DNA from: Tubulanus polymorphus
Taxonomy: Eukaryota > Nemertea > Palaeonemertea > Tubulaniformes > Tubulanidae
Assembly (NCBI RefSeq): GCF_964204645.1
Contig: NC_134032.1
Coordinates: forward strand, 3,808,916 to 3,872,915
Direction of reading: 5' to 3'
DNA: 64,000 nt
Shown: positions 11,400 through 22,485 of the stretch, piece after piece
Position numbering within the stretch: the stretch's first letter is position 1
Layout of the letters: the number at the start of each line of letters is the position of its first letter
Made by a program: the position numbers and the translations under genes
Notes under the pieces: model-generated
The model's database searches: none
Seen by the model: only the letters and a program-made list of their open reading frames with translations
What the model was told of the DNA's origin: nothing

Positions 11400-12195
11400 T
11401 CGAACCCTGGCACTCACTGTAAACGAGACTCTTTCAGACATTTTAGGCTAACGTATCAATCAGATCGATTTCACATGGGCTTCTACTAGCGCATACGTAC
11501 GTAGAGATACGATGTCCGATTAGCCCTCTGACTATAGAAGCTGATGGGAGCATCCATCTCAATTTTTGAATCACAGGGGTCACGTGACCGCCGCCATCTT
11601 GGACGGGCACCATCTTGGACCACATGAACGTCGTCATATTGGATTAACCACAACTGCAATTTCGGTTAAGATGCGTTTATGTCGGAAGTACAGTGTCGAT
11701 TAGGGTAGCTTTAGCGGGAGGGGTAATAAAAACAGACAAATTCAAATAAGTTGGCAAATAAGTAGCTAGCGTCACATTTGAGCCGGTAGCCGAACTATCT
11801 TTTGTTCCTGGTTCCTGGTTCCCGGTTCGAAACTAATATTCTGAATAGAAAACGGAACAAACCAGTAGCAAGCTTCACTGGGGTACGATCAAAACGTTTC
11901 CAAAACATTGTAGCGACTTGAATTAAATTTTAAACACCTTTCTTTTCTCTATTGTTGTGAGTATTCTAAGCAAAAAATACTAATATCCGAATTCCAGAAG
12001 TTTCACCGCTTCAGCTTTTCAATTACCTATTGAAGGTCTGGTATCACACCTCCTGTTCAAATTAGTTTGCCTGCAAGATGATTGGTTTCAATGACATTGC
12101 TACAAATTTGTATAAAATTGGAACTAATGCGAATGTATCAGTTTAGATGATAGTAACAGAGATCTGCTGCAAACCAACGGGATCGTTTGAAAATA
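11400..12195. other. upstream flank of the 12.2 kb GPCR
   Basis: No exon is recognised. A short GTTCCTGGTTCC-type tandem run occurs at about 11808-11830. Promoter elements for the downstream receptor are not distinct. Confidence 0.35.
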
Positions 12196-13146
12196 ATGAA
12201 CAATACACGAGCATATGTTTACCGTACACCAGGGGAGTTTAGATGGCTAGGTATAGCGTACATCACTCCGGCGCTGGTTCTAGTCGGTGCCACGTTTAAC
12301 GGACTGGTTATCGTCGTATTCCACAAACTGAAAACTAAGAACCGCTGCATCGATTTACTGAAATACCTCGCACTCGTCGACATCGTGTTTTTACTGTCGA
12401 ATTTCATTCAGAACCCAGTTCGCTATTACATTCACTATGCGCGATTCGGTTTAGAGTCTGTTAAGAAATTTCCTGATAACCGAATTTCTCCGATAAACTT
12501 AAATATATGGGGAATTATATTTGCTAAAGGATTTCTTGTGTTTCGAAATTACCTAACCGTCATAATTCAGTGCGAAAGATTGGTTACTATAATTTCCCCG
12601 CTACAAATTAAACGCAGCCTAAAACCAGTCATCATAATCACGGGTATATTATCAATATCTTTATGTACTTACTATCCCATGACACTCATTGTAGTATTGT
12701 CCGGAAGATATGAAGGATTCCGCTTCCTTCATTACATAGCCATAAGACGAAATAAACCATTTTTTGTTCTAATGAACAGATACATAGAACCAATTATACG
12801 AATTATTATTTCAAATATTCTAGTTTTCGCTGCAAACATTGCTCTCATTGTTGTCTTATATGTCAAAAGTAAACAACGCCAAAAAACTCTCTCGGCGACC
12901 AAGATCTCAACCTCTCAAAATCAGACTAAAGCAACTAAAATGGTGCTTACAATGAGTATTGTTTTTACCGTTCTAGAATTGCCAGGTTTTCTCGGTAAGT
13001 TCGGAGGCCGCGTATATCACAAGGATATTATGCATCACATTTACGGGGTTACATCACTTTTTAATTCGTGTGTCAATTTCATACTTTATATAATTGTAAA
13101 CAAGCAATTCAGAAAAACGATGTTTCTTTTATTGAAAGCCGTTTGA
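12196..13146 (+). CDS. rhodopsin-like (class A) GPCR, intact single exon
   Basis: A 316-residue seven-helix receptor in a single exon. I place the start at the ATG at 12196 (MNNTRAYV), since the open frame further upstream has only a TTG; it also puts an N-glycosylation site (NNT) at the N terminus. TM1 holds the conserved Asn in ATFNGLVIVVF, TM2 the conserved Asp in LALVDIVFLL, TM3 ends in QCERLVTI (ERL for DRY), TM6 has LELPGF and TM7 reads NSCVNFILYIIV (NFILY for NPxxY), followed by a short basic tail. The receptor is therefore structurally complete but has relaxed motifs, as seen in orphan peptide-receptor-like expansions. Its ligand and G-protein partner are unknown. It stands alone on its strand between retroelement scraps and the CAP gene. 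Confidence 0.85.
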   Translation: MNNTRAYVYRTPGEFRWLGIAYITPALVLVGATFNGLVIVVFHKLKTKNRCIDLLKYLALVDIVFLLSNFIQNPVRYYIHYARFGLESVKKFPDNRISPINLNIWGIIFAKGFLVFRNYLTVIIQCERLVTIISPLQIKRSLKPVIIITGILSISLCTYYPMTLIVVLSGRYEGFRFLHYIAIRRNKPFFVLMNRYIEPIIRIIISNILVFAANIALIVVLYVKSKQRQKTLSATKISTSQNQTKATKMVLTMSIVFTVLELPGFLGKFGGRVYHKDIMHHIYGVTSLFNSCVNFILYIIVNKQFRKTMFLLLKAV

Positions 13147-13149
13147 ATT

Positions 13150-13640
13150 CCTTTTCCATCAAAATCCGTGGGACAAAGAAAATGACCAGAATATTTTCTA
13201 TAAAAAAGTGCGACAGTGAAACTCTTATGACCTGCGAACTCTTAGAGTCAATGATTCTAACATTTGATTGACGATTGGTAATGTCGTTACACGTGATTCC
13301 GGAGTTAGTGACTACAACAGTCTAATTATAGTAGACCCAGCCGTACTCTGGCTGGCTGCATCGGTGAAATTCCATACACATTATCTGATCATTCGCGTGA
13401 AAATGCTAAATTCCCTGATTTCTTAGTCGGTATTTGGTTAACTTTAAATAAATTACGGTGACTAGAGCGGAGTCTTCGTATGCAGCCGGGAATTGGAACT
13501 CGGTACCCCTTCTACTTACTTTGACGCTATAACCGACGCCGAATTTGACTGGCCAATGAGTTCATAAAACAAGTTACCCTGTCGTGATTAAAATATGATA
13601 TGGTGAATTTCTCGCGTTCAATACTTAAATCTATAAAGGT
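13150..13640. other. intergenic, nothing recognised
   Basis: Sequence between the GPCR stop and the hammerhead-like motif. No coding or repeat structure stands out. Confidence 0.35.
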
Positions 13641-13659
13641 CTATCTATTTGATTCACTT

Positions 13660-13720
13660 GTATTCATCTGATGAGGGGATACGATCTCGAAAACGTTCGT
13701 GTTTAATAAACCGTTTTTAC
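13660..13720 (+). ncRNA. hammerhead-like core, possible Penelope-like element remnant
   Basis: CTGATGA at 13668-13674 is followed, after a 14-nt segment that can form only a weak G-C/G-U helix (GGGG with CTCT), by GAAAACG from 13689. The order CTGATGA, helix II and GAAA is the hammerhead ribozyme core, and Penelope-like retroelements are known to carry such motifs. The extra A after GAAA and the weak helix II argue for a decayed copy or a coincidence. Confidence 0.25.
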
Positions 13721-14239
13721 TCATTAGAAAATGAGGTTTTCAACGTTATCGCTTTTATGGTTGTTCGGATACTTGAACTCTTTACCCAAGATCAATTTTC
13801 TATACCGCGTGAGTATCAGTTTCACTTTCAGTTTTGACCATTCGGAAGTTGAGCTTTTCATGTTTTCCATTTGACAACCGTAAACCTTTGTAAGTACCTA
13901 ATAACCCTGATCACGACGAACTAAGACGCACTTAAATATCCCTCCAGGTGATATGAGTCAATACTGAGATATTGAATTCGGTTCCTAATGACTATTGAAA
14001 ATATGATCATCACGTAGTTATAATTGTTGTCTCACTCGGCTGAGATGCTAACAGATGGTTTATATGGATCTTCAATCAATCAACACTGAATATTAATGCA
14101 ATCATCAGCGCACAGGGCGTGGATGATTAGTCAGAAGTCCCGCGGTATTCGGTAAGGGAGGAGACCAGTTAGGAGACCGAAAGCAAGTCTAACATATCGA
14201 ATTTCGGAGCCGCCACGCATCCAGACCGCTGTAGCCAAA

Positions 14240-17200
14240 ATGAAATCAAACTCAACGATTGGTTTTCTCATAAAAGGTGCGTCAATTTTTTCCACTGTAA
14301 AAACCGTTATTTATGGTGGATGACATGTTAAAAAAAATGTTTGCTGGTTTTTGTTCTCACCCGAGCATTCAAAACTTTTTTGATTTCTCACGCGAGAATT
14401 TGTAGATAATGTGGTTTTCTCGCGAGAGCTTTCGAAACTGGGTTTTCTGAAAAAGAAAACATAAACGTCTTGTCATTTAGTGAAGGATATCATTTTTTCC
14501 TTTTACCTCCACAGTTTCGCTGACGGCTGGTTATTTGATTGAAGCGATTCGGGTAAGAAACGCAATCCGTATAGTGATACCTGGATGATTATTCGAATCC
14601 ATCAAATCTACGTTCTAATGAATTGACCACGTGACTGGTTTTTAGGGTACGACTTGTGATGCGCGATTCGAACGTTTCGCTACCGATCACGCCATGTGTC
14701 TGAAAAGAGGCGCCGACTCAGGTAAGAATACCGCTAAATCGATAAAAACAGAAAATTCTGTAAACTCGACCGCCGATCACACAACTATGTACTTTTGTAC
14801 TTCGAGATTTCCGATTTCAAAATCAAACCCTCGGTTTCGCTCGCGGCAGCAGGTGTGGTGGGTTTGCAAGGGACACCAAATCAAATCAAATCTACGAATC
14901 AAGTGAATCAGAGGGTCAATCCTTATTTTCAGAACACGTAATAATAGCTTAAATGTTTAGAGTGTTTTCCAGATGCTGTTTCTAGTTGTGATGAACTGAA
15001 ATAGCGTCAAAATAATAACGAAGATTGTAATGTTTGCAAGATTGAAATTTCAGCTAGATTTTTATTTCGGATATCCAATTGATTTCATTTAATTGTTCCT
15101 TTTCTCGTCCTGTCTAAATTTCGATGAACATCCTCCGGGATCGAATCCCCTCCCTGTCTGGTTTTGTTTCAGAAATGGACGGCGCCTCACGAGACGTTTT
15201 GACAAAAATCGTCAACAGTTATAGAACTCTGAAAATGACCCGCGATCGGAACAGATACATGTTCCGTATGGTAAGCTAGTAATAACAATGACAAAAACTA
15301 CAATAATGATAATTATCAAAGCGATTTATAAAGAGCTTCACCAGGGCGATTTACAAGTTAAAAATGCCTCCACAAAGAAAGCATTTTAACTGCTCCATCG
15401 ATGGAAGTGACTTCCCGGCTGTGATAGGAAACTCGTCCCACTTTGGGGCACTGTTGGAAAATGCACGACCACCATTATACTGTGACTATGAACAACTAAT
15501 GAAACTTGATTAGCTGATCGAATTGCACGTGTGTGCTGCTTGTTATAGTTGGGTAGTCAGTGTTAACTAATGATGTTACTCGCAGGTCCTAAGTAGAGCC
15601 GGTTTTTGACTCTAAGTGACAGGTTTTGTGCTGGGTGTCAAATCCATTGCATATGGAAGACAGACGATGGAAGTCAGTCCATGTGGACGTAACGCTTAAA
15701 AATGGGCACATTTCGCGCGCGTTATGAACAGCCCCCGATTTTGTTAGGAACCATTTAATAACCGGGAGCCAGACACTTAAATGATAATTTTCTCTTCTCA
15801 TTACACGTAAACTCCGATATTGCCGATGTTATTGTGTTTCAGTATTGGGATACAGTATTGAGTCGTATGGCTGAAAACTACGCGTCCACTTGTCCCGATA
15901 CCGTCATATCCGAAACGAGGAACTATATACCAGGTAATACACAACCATCCAGAAATAAAACATGAGACCTCCCTCCGTACAACCCTAATGACGTCATCAT
16001 CCAATAATATAATCTATACGATTCAGGTCGAGGTCGCGTGGATCAGTTGGTGTTAGTAATGGCGGATGAGGTGATGAACGTCTACCGGAATTACGTCACT
16101 GCGGCCGAGTCACGTGACTACGCGGGTATTCTCATGGATGTGGCTGGAGAACTCAGTGACGGAACGACGAATCAATTTCTGTCGATGTTCCTCTCCCCGG
16201 ATAATGCGGTGAAAGTAAGAGCTTATAGCACCTCCCGTCGATTCGAAAAAAAAGTTTTGTATTACCAAAACAAATTCGTTTATTCAAGAACTAATTATCT
16301 TATTTTTTCAATTTTTAAAAGTTTTATTTTAAAGTTTTCCACAAACTCAAGATGTAACGCGCTATGTCAATCATGTCAGGGATTTGATTCTAGAAATGGC
16401 TTGATTTCTATGATTATATTTTCTTGTTTCAATGTTATAGTTTGAACATGCTACTGCTATGAAGTTGGGCTGCGGTCTGAAGGCGTGTTCACCGCAAAAG
16501 AACGTGCTCGTTTGTAACATAGCCCCCAGGTATTTAGCATTTCACTCAAGTTTAGAATTGATCATGGAGTCACCCGCATGGAGCTTGCAGAATTGGTGTC
16601 TAGTGTCAATATCAAATTGCTCCGGGTCGGGTTCCTGCTGAGCTGTCTTTTCAGTAGTACATATCTGATAAAGTTGTTTAGTTGGACAAGCACAGATGAG
16701 CAGCTTAACTAAAAACATCGATCATTTCATTGAAATTTTACCGAAAATTCTCCTTTAGAATTGGGTTGTCTTCAAAGAGACTTTTTGGTAATCTTTCATA
16801 AAACAGCATAAAATGGATTTTAAAGGTTGATGTTTCAGTTCAGCTGCCTCAATCTGTGCTGGTTCAATAAACACCTATCAAGTTTGTTCCACTAAAACTG
16901 GCTGAGCTAGGCCACCCAACTGACGTCCTCTCACGCAAAAGTTTAAACAAATATTTACAAAACGAATATTTGAAAAAATATCAAGAGCTTTAAACCGACC
17001 TAATAAGCAGATTATCATAATCAGGCTGTCCCGGGTTCGAAACCGAGTTGATTCCGAGTTGGTCTCAGATGCTGAATCGATGATAAGAGAGGTCCTAGGT
17101 TCGAACCCATTGATTGTAAATTCTAATTGGTTCCTAATTAAACATAAATCATTAATTCGGGAATGATCCTACCTTTTGGATTTTCGTTTAACTTAACAAT

Positions 17201-18558
17201 TCCGGACATTCAGTAATTTTTGGAAAGTTCCAAAAGATGGCGAGCTATGATTATGGTCTTTTCGAACAACATGTCTTTAGTAGCTCCATCGGAATTCAGT
17301 CAGTTCCGGTAAATTCTGATAGATGACGATCCATGATTCCAGGAACATCTGCAAATTTTAATTCATCCTGATTATTTTTGCTTTACCATAGGAAAGTTCG
17401 TCAAAACAGTGAGCGAATGTCGAGTGCGGAACCTTCACTGGATTGTCCCGACAACTTCAACGCAGAATATCAGTTATGTGGTGAGTTTCAAGTAACGCAT
17501 TGGGCGGGGGAATATAAAATAAATGAAGGAAAAAGACATTATTTCTTATGACTGGATGATCCGATGGAGGTAGGGGTAGTTCAATGTAGACATTTATATG
17601 TGGACATGGGGGAGGGAGGTCGAAACTTTGAAATTTAGCGTGGACGTCTTTTGTTGAAACTCCTTAAGTTGTTTCATTCGGTAGATCACCATTATAAACA
17701 ACAATTTTATTCTGGTTGTTTTTATTTGATTGTTTTCAGATTGTGGTGACAGGAATGTGTGCAGCTATAACGCTTTGCTTTATCCGGTCACCTGCAGTTG
17801 TTGGTGCGATAGAGTTTTCGTATCTTCCGTCAAACCGTACGTTAACAGAGACGATTCATGTTCGCGTAAGTGTCTCGAAGGTTCTCACGAGATCCCGTCG
17901 CGTTTCCCGAAGTTTCTAGCGAGGATCTCGTATGTTCCTCGCGAGAACCTTTGAGGAACGATACAGGATCTCGCGAGATCCTTCGAGAAACGATACGGGA
18001 TCACTTATCGTTTCTCAAATGTTATCGCGAGATCTCGTAATTTTCACGAGGGTTCTCGCGAGATCCATCTGTACAAATACAATATTATCCTTAACATACA
18101 ATTTGTATCACATAATTCGTTATCGACAACATTACGCAATATGTTTTATTTTTCAAGGCGTTGATTAACTTCATTTTCTCGTTTGTTCTGTAGTAAATTG
18201 TACAAAAGTGATAACGGATGAAAGTGTGACGCAACAGTTTGACGGGATTGATTCTAACCTGGAGATGAAGGATTTAGAAGCGTCTTGTATGACACCGGAT
18301 ACATCTCCAACAACTCCAGCTCCAACGACTCCAGCTCCAACGACTCCAGTTCCAACGACTCCAGCTCCAACGACTCCAGTTCCGACGACCCCAGCTCCAA
18401 TGACACCAGCTCCAACGACTCTCGTTCCAACATCAACAACGACTCATAATTCGAAGATAACTTCGACTCCAAGTACCAGGACTCCAGCTCCAAGTGCGCC
18501 ACATCCAGACGAGTCAAACGGTAGGGTATCTCTAGCAGCCAGTGAAGATAGTCACTGA
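14240..18558 (+). CDS. secreted CAP-superfamily protein with Cys-rich module and Pro/Thr-rich tail (10 exons)
   Basis: Exons: 14240-14276, 14515-14552, 14646-14721, 15173-15270, 15843-15933, 16027-16214, 16441-16529, 17392-17480, 17740-17865, 18194-18558. All introns are GT/AG, all phases agree, and the sum is 1197 nt (398 residues). The start follows GCCAAA. Residues 1-25 form a hydrophobic leader. A pre-CAP module follows (TTCDARF..DHAMCLK, 27-45). The CAP domain spans about 58-206: LTKIVNSYR, MYWDTVLSRMAENYAS, MADEVMNVY, KLGCGLKAC and VLVCNIAP. Both cavity His and the usual HYTQVVW block are not recognisable, so Zn or lipid binding by the classical site is doubtful. Residues 220-280 are a Cys-rich module (LDCP, CSCWCD) as in CRISP/antigen-5 relatives. 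The tail holds about eight copies of PAPTT, a likely O-glycosylated mucin-type stalk. Secretion is inferred from the leader. No expression data are visible. Confidence 0.85.
17866..18193 (+). promoter_or_regulatory. CAP gene intron 9 with clustered TCTCGCGAGA-type palindromes
   Basis: Two exact TCTCGCGAGA sites (about 17971 and 18054) and several one-mismatch relatives (CCTCGCGAGA, TATCGCGAGA, TCTCACGAGA) lie within 200 bp of an intron. The ten-base palindrome is a known regulatory word in vertebrate promoters. Whether it acts here, or is just a degenerate GC-rich tandem repeat, cannot be told from sequence. Confidence 0.4.
18296..18430 (+). repeat. 15-bp coding repeat (Pro/Thr-rich)
   Basis: About eight units of CCAGCTCCAACGACT encode PAPTT/PVPTT within the last exon of the CAP gene. 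The unit length is a multiple of three, so copy number can change without frameshift. Confidence 0.85.
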
Positions 18559-18680
18559 AAATTTGTCAAATGGCTCGTGAAAAAATTCACTCAACACAAC
18601 CATTCAGCCGGAGACAGGGTCTCTAGTCGACTTTCCTAAGTGAACATTCAAACTAAAACGGTTTTTCGATTTGTTTCTAG

Positions 18681-18877
18681 GACGACAGAAATTTGTTATC
18701 TGCAAGATACGTTTTACCAAGAAAAATGGCCGCTCTCCGGCGCGTCGCCGCAAGAAGAGGAGATACATGTGTAGGCGGCCTACAAACTCCAGAATATTGA
18801 AACATTTATTCGGGCGACTGGCAAATAACACCGCACAGGTGAATATAGCGCCATCTAGTGGACGACCCCGTGACTAA
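18681..18877 (+). CDS. possible alternative last exon of the CAP gene (basic tail)
   Basis: A donor inside the last CAP exon (after 18520, GTAGGG) is in phase 1. An acceptor TTTCTAG ends at 18680, and joining the two keeps the frame for 65 more codons to TAA at 18875-18877. The encoded tail is strongly basic, with the run RRRKKRRYMCRR, and replaces the acidic short ending of the primary form. The phase match and the good acceptor support it, but a chance open frame is possible. If real, the product would be a CAP protein ending in a polybasic segment that could bind anionic surfaces or be cleaved by furin-like proteases. Confidence 0.35.
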
Positions 18878-19163
18878 ACAGGCGAAATCAAATGTCGTAG
18901 ATGTACTGATGTAGGCGTATGTTTATATGTATATGTATGGCAAATATAGCAAGAAATACATGAACTGCAGCCTACACAAACTATATTAGTTTGATTTCTT
19001 ACAATGGGCGACTCGTAATCAGAGAGGGTTTAGGGCCGATAAGGTACTGCAGTAACCATAGAATGAGCGGGCCGTAGAAACGGCAAACAGTCACCACATC
19101 TGACTGGTCACTAGCCACTTCAATCGCTAGACAAAGTTACAAACTTCGTCAGTCACTACTGGT

Positions 19164-19250
19164 CTATGGTCGAGTGATTAGCGTGCTCGTCTGGCGCGCG
19201 CTGGAGGTCGCCGGTTCGAGTCCATCTTAAGGCGTATCTTAAGGTAATCG
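19164..19250 (+). repeat. tRNA-derived SINE-like sequence
   Basis: TGGTCGAGTGATTAGCGTGC resembles an RNA polymerase III A box, and GGTTCGAGTCC at about 19212 matches a B box at tRNA-like spacing. The flanking stem sequences do not close an acceptor stem, so this is a SINE head or pseudo-tRNA, not a working tRNA gene. An AATAAA lies downstream at about 19336. Confidence 0.45.
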
Positions 19251-19507
19251 GCATTTTTTGTCGTTTATTTTATTCTCGTGTTCCAACCTAGTCACTCTGG
19301 AAGGTCTAGGATTTTTAGGAGATTATTCCTCATGAAATAAAGAACCATCTTTAACCATTTCTGGTCGTTGATTTTACAACTTATGACGTCATTCAATGAA
19401 ATTAATTAATTGCTTATTTCACCCATCGATTCCGGCGCCCAATTAGCGACAACGAAACGAAAACAAAACAGGGAGTTGGAAACACAGGAATCAATTCTAA
19501 TTCGATC

Positions 19508-19529
19508 GCAGCAGCAGCAGCAGCAGCAA
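19508..19529 (+). repeat. (GCA)n microsatellite
   Basis: Seven GCA triplets in a row, in no gene that I can support. Confidence 0.8.
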
Positions 19530-19739
19530 CCTCCTCTTATCGTTAGATCTTCGGCGCGACTACGCAATCTATTATCGGGAGCGTTAGCTTGGCAGCAGCA
19601 CGTGCAGTTATATATAATTGCTGCGAGGTGACACTAGTGCAGATAATTGAAAAGAAAAATCAGCAACTCGGGATGCAACACTGTTTGTTGTCTAACGATC
19701 TGGAGCAGGTTCTTCACCTGTACCACTGAAATACTGTTC

Positions 19740-20391
19740 TGGGTCATACTGATTAGCGTCAACCAATTAATCTAAATCGGGCAAACCATTCAACAACTGT
19801 GAATAATTTATTTGCTGTGGCGTGATAATAATTAGTTTTTTTTTGAAGAAATGACATACCAACTGTTAGAAAAATGTACCGATTCATATTTTTAGAGGCT
19901 ACTACTAAATCTATAAAAGGAGGAGTCATAGACAAAGTTGATTTGCTTAGCTGGAGACACTTCTTGTCAAGTACATCATCTCAAGTACTGGGTGTTTTGT
20001 AAGTTTAATTTCAGTATTTATTTACTAAGTGCTGTTCCCTCGGACCTCAGTGCTTTCAAACTAGGCCCACCCCATAGGCTATATAGTCCAGGGTGTATAA
20101 GCCACTATTCTTTTATATCCTACTAAAATGCACCTTTTTCTATTTTTAGATTCAGGCTTAGAATGTGCAAATTTTTTGAGATACTGAGAAATCAGCTGGC
20201 ACCAGTAAACTTCAACTGCGAAATTTGCAGCAGGATAGCTGAACGACACAATTTAAAAAAATAAAATGGCTATTCGAATGTTATTTCAATAATAACTTGA
20301 TTCAACCAGAGAGAAATACAGTACACCCACTTTTCTTCCCTGTTTCCTGGTACCAAATTTTTAGTCTTAAGCTAAGCGATATTCTAAGGTA
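19740..20391 (+). mobile_element. dispersed repeat family R1, copy 1 (partner at 59728-60387)
   Basis: About 650 bp shared with 59728-60387 in the same orientation, at over 90% identity with small indels. It starts at GGGTCATACTGATTAGCGTC and ends at GATATTCTAAGGT. No open frame is conserved between the copies, so it is a non-autonomous element or a piece of a larger one. No terminal inverted repeat is evident. Confidence 0.75.
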
Positions 20392-21222
20392 TGCTAGTGG
20401 ATTTCATTAGAATATGAAGCAATGGAACCAGAATTCTAGCCAGAGTTAAGCGAACTATTGATTCTGATATAATGTAAGAACTGATTTCCTTTGTGTACTC
20501 TTGCAGAATGTGTTATGTATTATTTCAAGCTGTTAAATAATATAGTTAGACAAACGTCCAATTATTGGATCTTTCTTGTTGACTCGTTTAATTTTGTGAG
20601 TTAAGAGTTCCAGTCAATCCACAATGTGCAGTGCCTAGCCTTCATCTACACTAAAGCCAAGCCTGTGTATGGGAAAATGTCGTTCGACTCCTATAGGCCA
20701 GACAAATCAAAGCATGCAATACATTGCAGATAGTAGTCTCCGGCAAGTCGGAAGAGAAAGTAAACCAGGTTTTACCCCGTACCCTACCCGGGAACAAAGA
20801 CACTTAAAGATTCCTTCCTCCTTGTAGAAATTGTAGAAATATGGCACCCAATCGTAGCAATGCTAAGTACAGTATACTATGACGGTTGAACCTTTATTAA
20901 CGAATTTCAATGACACCGAAAATAGAATCAAAATAATCATTAGTTCCATGCTAGCACTTAATTTGGGTTATCAGGTTCAGCCTAACTGTACTTTCATTCA
21001 GCTACTACTTGTATGAGACTTGGCAGTGATAAGTTGCAAGAAATCACCAAACATAAGGAAAAAAAAAATTAAGAATTGATATTACTGTAATTAAGAATTT
21101 ATTCAAATGAAGTGATAACTTCATTGTTAGATCGTACCGGAATATGCACATAAAACAAACAACACATCAAACAATCCACGCAATCCGCAATCGATCAAGT
21201 TGAACATGACGACTACCTTAAG
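20392..21222. other. intergenic, nothing recognised
   Basis: No gene or repeat recognised between two dispersed repeats. Confidence 0.35.
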
Positions 21223-21435
21223 GCATGTCTCTGTAACCGAAGGTAGATACTAAAACACGGTTCAGGACTCGGGAGCGGACACCGGCCCGGGAAATATTTC
21301 AAAACGTGTATTGTTGGTACCTAGCACGATTTTACTGTTTTTCAGGAATTCCCTGAAATGTCGGCGTTTTTCGGAAATTCCCTGAAATTTCAGCGTTTTT
21401 ATTTCAGCGTTTCAGCTTTTTCAGCGAAGTTCAGG
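21223..21435 (+). mobile_element. dispersed repeat family R2, copy 1 (inverted partner at 59135-59328)
   Basis: The sequence from GCATGTCTCTGTAACCGAAG to GCGAAGTTCAGG matches the reverse complement of 59135-59328 at about 85-90%. It contains internal short repeats of the type TTCAGCGTTT and AATTCCCTGAAAT. No protein is encoded. Confidence 0.7.
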
Positions 21436-22117
21436 AACCGGAATTTATGCGTTCGTTTTGGTCTTACTGCAGGTTGTTTGGAGTGGACCTTTGAGCCGAC
21501 CTTCAGGCTGGTTAGTCATCGCGGACTGTGCGGCGGAATCGGATTTGCCAGATCGAAAATAGTTTACCCCTCTACGTCTCTGTTCCGCGTAAATTAGAGG
21601 AATAGTTATTCCCCTCTGCGAAATGAGAGTTACGACAGTACTGAAAAACGGCTGAAATCATCTAGGAAGTATGCTGAAATTAATGATCACCATGGTAAAC
21701 ACTGGTTACAAATGCATCTGCTAGAAAACTAAAGAAGAGGATATCGAAAGTCATTGATTGTGAAATCATCCCGGTTCAAGAGACGTTTTCCCTACGTTGG
21801 TACCGAGGAAAAAGCTGGACGACAGCTTGCCGGAATGTAAAAACCGACGACTACGCGCTCCTCGCACGGACCTCCACCAGGCCGTGGGAAATGGTTAAAA
21901 GGACGAGTTGTTGAGGTATTTCCTAATACAGATGACAAAATCAGTAAACCGTGAACGGCTCTATTCTGGTGCGTCCGACAACAAAGTTGGTTGTACCGCT
22001 TCCTGTTGAAGCGCAGAGTATTAATGCTCATTGTGATAGCTGAATTATATTTAAAAAGTACCATTAATTATCTATCAATTGTGTAATATTAATTGGATTT
22101 ATCATCGATTTATCATA

Positions 22118-22234
22118 GATTGGCTATAGAACTAAAATGAACTCAGACTGATCTTAAGTGGTTAGATTGGCTATAGAACTAAAATGAACTCAGACTGATC
22201 TTAAGTGGTTAGATTGGCTATAGAACTAAAATGA
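22118..22234 (+). repeat. 47-bp tandem repeat, about 2.5 copies
   Basis: The unit begins AGATTGGCTATAGAACTAAA. The first two copies are essentially identical, which shows a recent duplication just upstream of EF-hand copy A. Confidence 0.9.
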
Positions 22235-22485
22235 CCTTAACTGGGTCGAAGCACGATAAAAATAGAGTATAAAAAAGCATTTTCGGTCATGGTTCGTCGT
22301 CAGGACGTCACGCATATGTAATGTTTATTTGATTGAATGGGATTGTCCAGGGTTTTAAAACGTAACCAACAGCGACCAACGCGTCGAAAACTGTCCTGAC
22401 CTTTTAGTCGCTGGTCAAAACACACCTCGTAAGCCAAACAACGCTATTCAACGCTTACACACTCAGGAGCGGCCAATAATTCGCG

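Noticed and set aside
18254-18517. Minus-strand frame rich in LELES repeats
   Set aside because: It is the antisense shadow of the Pro/Thr-rich last exon of the CAP gene.
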